Shown: positions 1 to 9,615 of the stretch, piece by piece | Numbering within the stretch: position 1 is the stretch's first letter | Layout: every line of letters starts with the position of its first letter | NCBI GenBank assembly: GCA_005656395.1 | Contig: SRSI01000043.1 | Span: forward strand, 496,001 to 560,000 | DNA: 64,000 nt | Source: Strongyloides papillosus | Taxonomy: Eukaryota; Nematoda; Chromadorea; Rhabditida; Strongyloididae | Direction of reading: 5' to 3' | Notes under the pieces: model-generated | The model's database searches: none | Seen by the model: the letters and a program-made list of their open reading frames with translations, nothing else | Told to the model about the DNA's origin: nothing | Translations under genes and position numbers: made by a program

Positions 1-40
1 TATTAAAAATAAACTCAATAATCGTTTTAAACAAGAAAAA

Positions 41-1854
41 TTATGCGTCTTCATAGTTACCAATCATTTTCTTGTCCTCAATGTATTTATTGGTTTCAGC
101 TAAGAACTTAGTGTACAATTTCAGATTTGGAAGCTTAATGTCTTCAATTGTTCTATTTAGATATATCTTTTCAGGAGTGTCATTGTCAGAGAGTCTTATT
201 TTAATAAACAATAACATCTCTTTAAGAGGATCAATAATATCATGTATAGCATTAGTTTGCCCATTATCATAAAGTTTACTAAGCTTTGTTTCAGAAATAT
301 TTAGAAATTTACTAATCTTATTGAAGAATAGAGTTGCATTATCAAGACGTCCAGTATCGTCTAATAGTACAATCTTAGCATAAACATTTGTTAATGCTTC
401 TGGCTTATCTTTTGGAACATGGTAAAATTTCTTTCCCCATCTACATATACGATAAAATCCATTTATAACTTGAGGCTCAATTCTATATTCAAGTTTTTTA
501 GTAACAAGTCCGTGTATTGTATACAATTTGTTAAATATTTCCTCCTCAGTATCAATTTTCTTTAGGACTGGTAAAACCAAATCTTCAATATTAAACTTGT
601 CCGTTTTTTCATTCAACTTTTTTAAAACAAATTCGGGAAAATTATAAAAACATGTGGATACAGATGAGGACAAAGAATGAAATTTCTTGTTAATATATAT
701 GACATTTACATTTCTAATGGCAATTGATTTCCCTATATCCTTATCATCAAATTTGAAGCACTTGTAACCAAAAAGACTTACTGCTACAACATCTTTCTTA
801 TCATCAACAAAGAATATGTGTCTCATAACAGAGGATTTTGAAGTATCATTAAGAACAAATGGAGATGGTTTATCAATAGCAATTATGGTTCCAATAATAT
901 TGACATCTCGTTCACCACCATTCTTGACTTCACTGAATTTCGAATACTGAAACTTAGGGTTGACATATAAAAATCCATTAACCTTATTGATTAATTTAAA
1001 CTTAACTTCATTTGAATTGAGTACGATTTCTATATCAAGATTAGTTTTATAACCAAACTCTTTATTTTTTGATGACAATTCCGCAACATTAACATTAACC
1101 AAATAAAAATGTTCAAGTAATAAATTATCATAAACATTTCTATGATGACGTTCAAATGCCCTAAATTTCAACTCATTACCAAATTCATCCATCACAGAAA
1201 TACTATAATTATACGACGGAGTGTGTAATTGACCTCCCTCATTACTTTGGCGCTTAGCTTTACTCTTCTGAGACTCATTAAACCCAGACTTATCGATTAC
1301 TTGAATGACAAAGGTATAATTTTTGTTGCTTTCAATCTCAGACATTTCAATACGATCATCTTCGTCAGATATTTCCTCATGAACTGATTCATCATAACCA
1401 TCTTCGGAATACTCGATTTCACTAGGGTAAAAAGTATTTACTACATTCAACAGATCAGTTTCTTCAGACACAACAGAAATATTTAATAGACGAATAATAA
1501 TTTGAACATGTCCATTAATATACTTTGGATAGGCCGAAACACCACGAACATTAATAACTGGTTTCTTCTTTCCAAGTAATGCATCAATCAGATTTGTAGG
1601 AATTTCATCGAGAATGCAATATTTGTAACCTTGATCACCGTCCATGCAAACAGTTTCCTCGCCAGTAAAAGCTGTATACTTAGTAATTTCCAATAAAATT
1701 TATCAATATCTTAATATTATTGATTACATTAACTTACAGTAATTTGAAGGCATCCTGTTATTTCCATATGATGACTATCACTATTACTGTTTTTAAAATC
1801 TGCCAAAACAGATTTAAAGAAATTTTTAGTAAGCTCTATTTTAGTATCAGACAT
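41..1854 (-). CDS. RPA1-like single-stranded DNA-binding protein (large subunit of replication protein A)
   Basis: Two exons: 1738-1854 (ATG at 1854, starts MSDTKIELTK) and 41-1678, joined in phase 0 across a 59-bp GTAAGT...CTAAG intron, giving 584 aa. The short first exon restores the N-terminal RPA70N-type fold; without it the reading frame has only a TTG near its start. Order seen: an RPA70N-like region (about 1-110), an acidic linker, an OB fold resembling DBD-A (YTFVIQVIDKSGF, around residue 150), an OB fold resembling DBD-B (VNIIGTIIAIDKPSPF, middle) and a C-terminal DBD-C-like region (about 440-540). Family role: the large RPA subunit coats ssDNA during replication and repair. The DBD-C zinc-ribbon cysteines are missing; only one Cys lies in that stretch (GFYRICRWGK). 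It is therefore probably a diverged paralogue rather than the housekeeping RPA1. It is divergent from the RPA2-like gene at 2830. Confidence 0.72.
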
Positions 1855-2222
1855 TTAAATAGAAAAAATAAAAAACAATTGAGTTTCTTAAAAATACAGA
1901 ACTGTAAATAAAAAAAATTAATTCCCATACGTGTTGAATCAACATCCAAAGTTGTTTTGTCATTAATAATACTGCTTAGTTTATTCACCATCATTACAAT
2001 TAAATCCGACACATCGATATTGAGTGGCCAATTGATAAAATATAATTTATAATAGTAACATTATAGACACGCAGCACGTAAAAAAGATTAATGACAATAT
2101 TTATACCAATCCCTTGGAATTTATATAAAAACATAAAGTAAAAAATAGTATGTTGTTTAGTGGAGACGGTTCTCGGGTGACTGAGATAGAAAATAAAAGT
2201 AAATAAATAATACTTTATTTAG

Positions 2223-2232
2223 ACAGATCTGT
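2223..2232. promoter_or_regulatory. ACAGATCTGT palindrome upstream of RPA1-like gene
   Basis: Perfect 10-bp palindrome read directly from the sequence. It lies in the divergent promoter region, on the RPA1-like side. The regulatory role is inferred only from its position and its recurrence at 2778, 5894, 6200 and 8206. Confidence 0.4.
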
Positions 2233-2777
2233 ATACAAGGAAAAACCTATTACATCCTAAAAAGATAAAAATAATTAATGTCTAAAAGGTGTACAATAAG
2301 AATATATAATAATATTTGTAAAATTAAAAATGATGATATATAATACATTATACCCATGTTTTTATACTAAATAAAAAACATCATTTTCTTAAAAAAGCAA
2401 TCTGACTGTTGGTAATCTCTTACTATAAGATGACATTTAAATCTATACTATGACGTGGCAAAATTTATCGACACATTAAAAAAATTTTATGCCTTTGGAT
2501 GAATTAATCCTCAAACCTTATAGACTTTCTTGTAGAAACTGATAGCATTTTAAAATTCTTGTTAAAGTTAGGCCTATTGTATAACAATGACAATAACTTA
2601 AGTTTTAAAGGCAATCGTTGTATTAGATAAAATGATTATATTGTAACAACAATCATTCATTATTTTTACCAACTATGACAAACTAGCATTGATTTCATGG
2701 TAATCATTATTGTGTGTATAAAAATGAGCTTCTGAATGACATTTCATTACATAAAGCTCTAGTATACCTCAAATACT

Positions 2778-2787
2778 ACAGATCTGT
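2778..2787. promoter_or_regulatory. ACAGATCTGT palindrome just upstream of RPA2-like start
   Basis: Perfect copy of the palindrome, ending 42 bp before the ATG of the RPA2-like pseudogene. That is the zone where the promoter or 5' leader should be. Function is not known. Confidence 0.4.
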
Positions 2788-2829
2788 AAACTTACCCGTA
2801 CTTATTTACTTCTAACCCATACCTTCATC

Positions 2830-3864
2830 ATGCAAGAGGAAACATTAGTCAATTGTCTAACTCCGAGATTCAGAACGATACCTGTAACCTTATCAAATTT
2901 ATCCAAATTAGGTTTCGGTATAACTAATTATGAATACGGAGACTACAATTTCTACTCATTTAGAACTTATGGTAAAGTAATCAGTAATGATGACAAAGCT
3001 ACTGTTCCAGTTTTTCGTCTCAGTTGCTTATTAAACGAAAATAATACAATGGATTGTATATACACGATAGTAAGTCACATCACTTATTAATTATAATGTT
3101 ATACCCTTTTCCAGGCTCAAGCAAAAGAAAAATGTGGCATATTGAAATCTGGAGATATTGTTACAATCATTGGCAAATTAGGAATCTCAAAAAATAAAGG
3201 GAACCGTATAGTACTAACATTTTTATTCATTGAGGAAAACACCCCTACACATTTGGAAGATTTATTGGCTTTGATTAAGGAAGAAACACGGTTTTGCAGA
3301 AATTTCCACGAGTACATTAATCAGTATTTAGAAGTTGAGGATCCCGACAGTTATGGAATGCTAAGACGAATAACATAAGAGCCGAAGAAATTTGATGATA
3401 AATCTCCGAAGTCTATTGATTCACGCTCGAAAAGTTTCACAGGTTACGAGTCAATAGTTTCAACACCTGCAATTTCTCGTGCTACAACAATGACCCCTTT
3501 AAATATTCCAAGCAGTACACCAAGAAGCCGCCATACTGAACCTTTTAAAGGTGTCAAAAGACAAAATCATGTACTGTTCGAAACACCAAGTACCTACAAC
3601 AAACCACCAAATGTAAAGAAAGCAAAGGAAAGTTCAATAGAAATATTAGATGATTCAGAACCAATGAAATACTACATTTTGACAATTATACAGTCTGCCA
3701 AAGAAATGGCTAGTTGGGGAGGAACCGCATGGAAAGGAATTACTTTATCTGACATCATAACTTAATCATTATCACCGGAGGACAAAGTTAAAAAAGCTAT
3801 AGTGAATTTGACAATGGATAAAAGGATAAAAATAATTGGGATGTTAACTTATGATATAGCTTAA
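2830..3864 (+). pseudogene. RPA2/STN1-like OB-fold plus winged-helix gene with two in-frame stops
   Basis: Exon 1 is 2830-3069 and exon 2 starts at 3115 after a 45-bp GTAAGT...TTCCAG intron (phase 0). The protein opens MQEETLVNCLTPRF. It contains an OB fold (FRTYGKVISNDDKATVPVFR through GDIVTIIGKLGISKNKGNR) followed by HLEDLLALIKEETRF, the pattern of the RPA32 OB fold and its C-terminal helix. The same frame then runs on through a Ser/Thr-Pro-rich linker to a winged-helix-like tail ending YDIA at 3861. Two TAA codons interrupt it, at 3376-3378 and 3763-3765. Everything else (intron, frame, domain order, final stop at 3862-3864) is preserved, so inactivation looks recent. If translated only to the first stop, it would still give a 167-aa OB-fold protein. 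RPA2 normally pairs with RPA1, and an RPA1-like gene lies divergently next door. STN1 is the main alternative identity. Confidence 0.65.
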
Positions 3865-4711
3865 TAGTGATTATATTTTACTTTATCATACAACTAATAT
3901 ATAACCTTTACTAATAAAATTTTTCGATATTCTACTTCTTTTGTTTTTGATTTAATTATTGATATAACAATATTTATTTATATTTATTAATAACACTCCT
4001 TAGTATTTTTAAAAAAAAAATAAATAACACAATATATGGAAAAGTATAAACGTTGATTATAAAATTACTTTCATATATTTTTCATTTTTAAATATCACAT
4101 ACGAAGTATCCAACATCATATATTTATATATTTCATAAAAGGATATATTCATAAAATGTTATTAATTTAAAACATTAACAATTTTATTATATTTATTATT
4201 GAATATACTTCATTACTCCTTACTAATAATTAAAAATGAGGCTTTTACCCACCACTAACTAACAATTTATATAAATTAATTTATACTTATATGCTTGTTT
4301 GCCATACCTTATATTTATACATTAAAAAATTCAAAATTTATAATTTTCATGTATTTTCCAAATAATTGATTATGGCCGTATAATTACATAATTAAAAATT
4401 TATATTATTTATTATTAACCAAATTTTCATGCGCAAGTATGTTACCATTCACTTATTATATAATACATTACTTTAACATTAAAATTTGAATATAATCATT
4501 TAATCCCATGGAATATTAATCTTTTATTATACACATATTTCTTATCTTTCCCTTAAATGGAAAAATTATCATTCTAAAGATTCTTATTCTACATTTTCCT
4601 ATATTTGAAGATTCAGATATCCTAACATATTATTAAAACAACGGCCCCATATCCTATACAGCATTTACAACAATATATACATATCTTATATTTCATGATA
4701 CGTGCTTAACT

Positions 4712-4885
4712 AAGGCTTGACAAAAAAATTTTATTCGAGAATTTTCTATTCCGACATACACATATTACCAAGGATTGGAAAAGAAATTTTATTCTAGAAT
4801 TTCCGATTTCGACATACACTTTTTATCAGGACTGGAAATACTATCTTACCCTAGAAGTTTCAATTTCAATATACACATATTCCAC
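4712..4885 (+). repeat. Degenerate tandem repeat, about 58 bp x 3
   Basis: Three successive units start near 4712, 4770 and 4827. Each begins AAGGxTTGG or AGGACTGG, continues through an ATTTTATTC-GAGAATTT-like core and ends with CGACATACACATATTxCC. Units 1 and 2 are very similar and unit 3 is more diverged. Units were aligned by eye. Confidence 0.7.
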
Positions 4886-5154
4886 AGATGTGTAAACTCT
4901 ATTACACGAACTGAACGAAAGCATATTCTTTATACTATGAAATCTAAGCAAAATTTTTGATATACTGAGATGAACTATAATATCAAAGTACAATTGATAA
5001 CTATGACGTTCGTCCTGATGTTTCTTTATATCTATATCACATCTTACTTGTTGTTATTCCAACATCTGATTCGTTATCAAACATATTTCGTAACTGCTTT
5101 ATAAATTATTCTTTTCCAAAATATCGTTACATTTAATTATTTGGATCTCTATAT

Positions 5155-5164
5155 ACAGACCTGT
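5155..5164. promoter_or_regulatory. One-mismatch ACAGACCTGT copy upstream of helicase pseudogene
   Basis: Matches the local palindrome at nine of ten positions and lies about 200 bp upstream of the helicase pseudogene ATG. This gives each of the three replication-type genes a nearby copy. The regulatory reading is inference. Confidence 0.3.
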
Positions 5165-5367
5165 CCTAAATGTAAGTTAATTATCTTTAAATTTTTTAAT
5201 TATACATTCCTTATTTTTAAGATAATTTTACTTTATACATCGCAACTTAATAAAAGAAAATTAAGGATATTGTATTAATCTATCATTTGCGACTTCAATT
5301 CAAAAAAACATTTGTAAGTTTAGAATTTCAATTATATATAACTATTTTATTCATTACAGACATCATA

Positions 5368-7040
5368 ATGAGCTTTGAATACCCTAAAAACACCAAAATA
5401 TTTCGCAATCCGGCTGATTTATCTTCATCTATATTTAATATTCTTGAGAAAAACTTGAAAGCTGAATTAAATGAAATTAATTTCGAAGATCACCTTATAA
5501 GAAATTTATATCATTTACCATCAACTACGGATACAGATACTTTTAAAATTAAAGAATCAATTTTTTTCAATATCGCAGATAAAATTCGTACTAATGACAT
5601 TTCGGTATTGGGTTATACCAAAGTAAGACCGTGCCAGTTAACTTATGAACTCAATTATGATTTTTTGACAAATGAATTACCAAATACTCAACCTATTCAA
5701 TATAAAATAACTGTCTTTATAGCCGAGGTTAATGGATTCTTCACTGATGATGGTTATTGCAAAGAAATAAACTTGTGTATTGATATTCCAAAACAAGGCA
5801 ACTCTAATATTGGATATTTTGCATACACTTTGAAGGAGAAAAATTCTTTTATAATTTATACGTTCAGATGTTTACCATACAATCTCCATAAGTACAGATC
5901 TGTTAATGAATTAAATAATGAATTTACAAGCCTTTGGAAATCATTACACGGTGAATCTCTAATTGAACAATTCATTATGGATGTTACATTAAGCAGAATT
6001 CCAAGATTATTTGATAATCAAACAACTTATAGTGGGAATTTAAATCCATAACAGAAAAATTTAATCAAATTAATTCTATCTGACAACCATATAATAACAT
6101 GTAATGGATACGGAGTTAGGAGTAAAACCCACACTGCATGTGGTGCCATAGATGAAGGTGTTTGCTTCGGAAAAAGATTTTTAATTATCACTCCTACATA
6201 CAGATCTGTCGAAACATTTATGATAACGCTAAAAAAATACAAACTATGTGAAGCGAAATTATTGTGTGTAACTCCTGCATCAAAAAATATATCAATTAAA
6301 GATCCCATAGAATATTCAGAAGCCTACTATTTCCATAAAGGTTTAAAAAAATATGAAAAACAACTTTTTAGTCCTTATATTACGAGCGTTTAACACAATA
6401 TATTAAATGTATGAAAACATTTACTGCCTTATTATCTACATCAGCTAAGAATTGGAAAAAAGATGGTGTTTAACTTATAACCGACTTGATTGAACAATTG
6501 TCCACTTTGGAAGATATGCTAAGAATTATGATTAATGATTATGTCAATCCGAATGTAATTATAATGACGACCCATTTAGCTCTTGCTGGTAAAATTGACA
6601 AATATGAAATGACTGGTTTCGACTATATTTTCATGGATGATGCCTCATATATTTCAACAACAACAGCTTTGATTATACTTAGTAAATTCCCTAATTCTAA
6701 AGTATGCTACTTAGGGGATTCACAACAATTACCGCCTTTACGTCTACATAATCTCAATTAACTGAAAAAGAATTACCTCTATACACATCAATTATTGATT
6801 TAATGAAAATCAATTCAAATTGATTTATGTACCAACTACATATCAAGACCAAAAATAGGATTCTTCTTATTTGGACATGTACCAATGATGAGATCTGCGC
6901 CAAGATGGAACAATATTGTAACTTATATGGACGATAGGAAAACTGTGGTTGAATTTAATCAGTCTGAATTATCAAGAATATTTCCCAAGGTCAATCTTGC
7001 TGATAATTTTATAAAGAATAATTTAGATTATTATACATAA
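5368..7040 (+). pseudogene. Decayed superfamily-1 (UPF1/NAM7/DNA2-type) helicase
   Basis: The likely ATG at 5368 (MSFEYPKNTK) directly follows a 46-bp leader intron (5314-5359, GTAAGT...TTACAG). The frame stays open to TAA at 6049-6051 and carries an unassigned N-terminal half of about 227 aa. Reading through that stop gives a motif I region, CNGYGVRSKTHTACG, aligned with the family's GPPGTGKT-type loop but lacking its glycines, then motif Ia (FLIITPTYRSVETF). A further TAA at about 6391, a frameshift near 6385 and a TAA at 6471 follow. Motif II (FDYIFMDDASY) and motif III (GDSQQLPP) are recognisable at 6486-6761. Two more frameshifts precede a last piece (RPKIGFFLFGHVPMM) ending at TAA 7038-7040. 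The family unwinds nucleic acid using ATP. This copy cannot make a helicase. Motif III points to SF1, and I read the architecture as UPF1/NAM7-like rather than PIF1. Confidence 0.72.
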
Positions 7041-9240
7041 AATTCGTTTGTCTATGTCTTAAATTTTATAATATTTTTATATATTTGATTAGCATACTCT
7101 AGTATTTATATTCTAAAAAAACTATTCTGTTTTTATTTAGTTTATTAGCATATAATCATTTATTTATTAATATTAAATAAACATTATAAATATATTTTTC
7201 TGTTATTTTTATATTTTTGTTACAACTTTTTCCAATACAACAATTATTCAAACAAAAATAAAAGTTATTTTGACAACTCTTTTCTCGTATACTTTATAAC
7301 ATATTTTCCTGTATGAGGTGAGTAACTATAGCAGTGCTACAAAAATGACGCATCGCACTTCTTTTATATGAAATTAATTCAACTTATTTTTTAATCAACA
7401 TAAAAAATTGGACATTTACTTTTTTTTCGTTTAATGTTATCATTTGTGCCTACAAATCATGCACTGACCAAAATAATTCCTTTCTATGGACTCCATTTTC
7501 ATTATGAATAATTATACTACAATATATATCACTTTACAATATTAAGAAATCTACAGATCTGAAATATTCAAAAATTTAAATTATAATATATATTCTAATA
7601 AAACATACCTGTATATCACCAAACAGAGTTAAGAATATTAAAGGATAAGATAAACTAATTTTTATAATAAACCTTTTATCTATAATTCACATTATTAATA
7701 TTCATAATATATACATAACAGTATAATAAAAACATCGTCCCAATTAGAATATTCTTTTAATTCCGTTTTAATAATATACATCTTCTAATTATTACGTAAT
7801 TTAATACTTATTTACATTATTTTTATTAATTTAATTATTGTTATGTCCCATTTATTATCATATACTCTCAAAAAAACTTTTTAAAACCATATCCATATAG
7901 ATATATTTTATTAATAACTTTTTTCTATTCATATATATAAAAAATATATACGTAGACATACAAAAATAACTCTAAAACAGTTAATCAAATCAAAAAAGCC
8001 TTTATTGATTGACTTCTATATATGTAAAACACATCAAACAATAATATATACGGAAAACAAAACAAACAAAAATTTATGATCCCGAGTGGAAAATATTTAA
8101 AATTTTCAAATCGCTATATCTCTTCAAAAAATATTATTTTTCCAAATTTTTTGACAACCTCGGGGCAAACTTCAGGACATCTATCAAATGAATACTTAAA
8201 CTCCCACAGATCTGTCCATTAAGGCCTTCAAAACATGTCGGATTTTTGCGTTTTTTCGCTTTATATGGAACCCCAAAAGATGTTTTGAAGCCCTTGCGCA
8301 TTACCTATGAATCTGAAATTTTACATGTACACATACATAACTAAAATAAACCCGAGACTGCTTTTTCATAAAAATATCTTTTCATACAACGATTCTCCAA
8401 ACTCGAATCACGAGATTCTTTCATGAAACTAGTCTAGTTGTTATTATTTTCATGGATTCTCTATAGAAACATTTTCATATCTGGTAGAAACAACTCCTTC
8501 ATAGGGTAAATTATTCAATTTTTGTGCAATAAAATTGACCGATTTCATTTTTGTTATATCTATTCTCGGACATGTTTGTCCATTGCAAACATTAGGATAA
8601 GAATCATAATCTGACAAACTATTAACTATAAATTAACATGGCTTAAGTTGTTATAAATATTAATTTTATACTGTATTTCTATTATGTCAGAACAAAAAAA
8701 GTTATTTAAAAATATAATATTTTTCTTAATACATAAATATATTTAATCTCTTTGACAAGATTTTATCAAAAATATTATCTGTTTTTATTACAAAAATAAG
8801 GAAGTTACAGTTATTCATATAAAAAGCATATTTTTTATTATTTTTAAATGATGATGAAAAAACTATTTGATTTTTAATTTTTATTTTATTCGTCGTATTA
8901 TTTAATTATTTATATCTCATGATAATAAAAATCTTTATACTTTATATATTATTATGGAAAAGATAATGTTTTTATGTTTTTACACAAAATTTTTGTTACA
9001 TCCGTTATGATTAAACATTATTATCACTTAAGATAACTTGTCATTTTGAATATAGAATGTTAAGCACCACTAAGTATGAATAAATAAAAATACTTTAGTT
9101 GTAAGTAATAAAGTATCTTATGCCATGTATTAATAATAATATTTACGAGAACTCAAGACTGACGTAATATTTTTAATACCTCATTATTTTTAAAAATATT
9201 ATCTAACTGATGAGACTAAATTAGTAGTTATTTTAGAAAA
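7041..9240. other. 2.2 kb A+T-rich intergenic region
   Basis: No gene supported. Around 8060-8340 the composition is slightly richer in G+C and contains an inverted repeat (8226-8290) and a perfect ACAGATCTGT (8206). This patch could be a degraded mobile-element or coding relic, but I cannot assign it. The rest is simple A/T sequence. Confidence 0.5.
8226..8290. repeat. Inverted repeat CTTCAAAACAT / ATGTTTTGAAG
   Basis: 11-bp perfect arms at 8226-8236 and 8280-8290, separated by 43 bp. The arms are flanked by further partial complementarity (GG outside the left arm, CCC outside the right arm). It could be a hairpin or the ends of a small element. Confidence 0.6.
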
Positions 9241-9615
9241 ATGAAATTTTCTGCTGTTAAGGTTTTTATTACTATTGTTATTACAATAACTATTTGTGAT
9301 GGATTGTACATGAAAAAAAGTGATGATCAAGAGTTAACTGACAAATGCCCACCGGGATTGAAGCGATGTATTAGTAAGCAAAGAGATTTGCTTCAAACTT
9401 TATACTTTTCAGACGTTTTTACCGTCCTTAGAAATCCATCAATCTTGCCATCATGGAAGCCATCATACTGGACAACAGCTTATAACCAATACAAAGCAAT
9501 GAGAGAACTTTTTAATAACGGTAAAGAATCCCCATGATAATTGAATTAATTACTTTTACTTTCAGATGAGATAGCCAGTATTGTTCCAATTAACCACGAC
9601 TTAAGCATTGTATAA
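9241..9615 (+). CDS. Small secreted protein, unknown function
   Basis: Exon 1 is 9241-9520 and exon 2 is 9566-9615. The 45-bp intron (GGTAAAG...TTTCAG) splits a codon in phase 1 and changes the tail to NNDEIASIVPINHDLSIV, giving 109 aa. Without splicing the frame ends a few codons later at a TGA. The first 20 residues (MKFSAVKVFITIVITITICD) are a convincing signal peptide. The mature part has two cysteines (CPPGLKRC) likely to form a disulfide, then an aromatic-rich stretch including SILPSWKPSYWTTAYNQYKA. I do not recognise the family. It stands alone between the helicase relic and the CCCH/TAMM41 duplication. A small secreted nematode protein is all that can be said. Confidence 0.6.

Larger units (their letters stand above)
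1855..2829. other. Divergent intergenic region between the RPA1-like and RPA2-like genes
   Basis: About 1 kb with no coding potential that I can support. It lies between the starts of two divergently transcribed genes, so it should hold both promoters. The only clear structure is two perfect copies of the palindrome ACAGATCTGT, one 369 bp upstream of the RPA1-like ATG and one about 43 bp upstream of the RPA2-like ATG. Confidence 0.6.
3865..5313. other. A+T-rich intergenic stretch with a tandem repeat
   Basis: No gene seen up to the leader of the helicase pseudogene. It holds a short 58-bp tandem repeat (4712-4885), a one-mismatch palindrome ACAGATGTGT at 4884-4893 and another (ACAGACCTGT) at 5155-5164. 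The open frame at 4775-4960 lies mostly inside the tandem repeat and is not convincing as a gene. Confidence 0.5.
2223..8215. repeat. Dispersed ACAGATCTGT palindrome family
   Basis: Perfect copies at 2223-2232, 2778-2787, 5894-5903, 6200-6209 and 8206-8215. One-mismatch copies at 1449-1458, 4884-4893, 5155-5164 and 7553-7562. The copies at 5894 and 6200 lie inside former coding sequence and encode Tyr-Arg-Ser-Val. I did not find a perfect copy elsewhere in the window by eye. With about 24% G+C, a given 10-mer with four G/C positions is expected well under once per 64 kb. Confidence 0.6.

Noticed and set aside
1720..1911. Plus-strand 63-codon frame
   Set aside because: Antisense to the RPA1-like first exon, with no ATG at the proposed start.
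4775..4960. 61-codon plus-strand frame
   Set aside because: Lies mostly within the 58-bp tandem repeat. The repeat is not a multiple of three and the frame looks accidental.
9208..9245. CTGATGAG followed by a small hairpin and GAAAA, hammerhead-ribozyme-like core
   Set aside because: About ten unpaired bases separate the hairpin from GAAA, and no stem I or stem III partner is visible, so the catalytic core is not formed.
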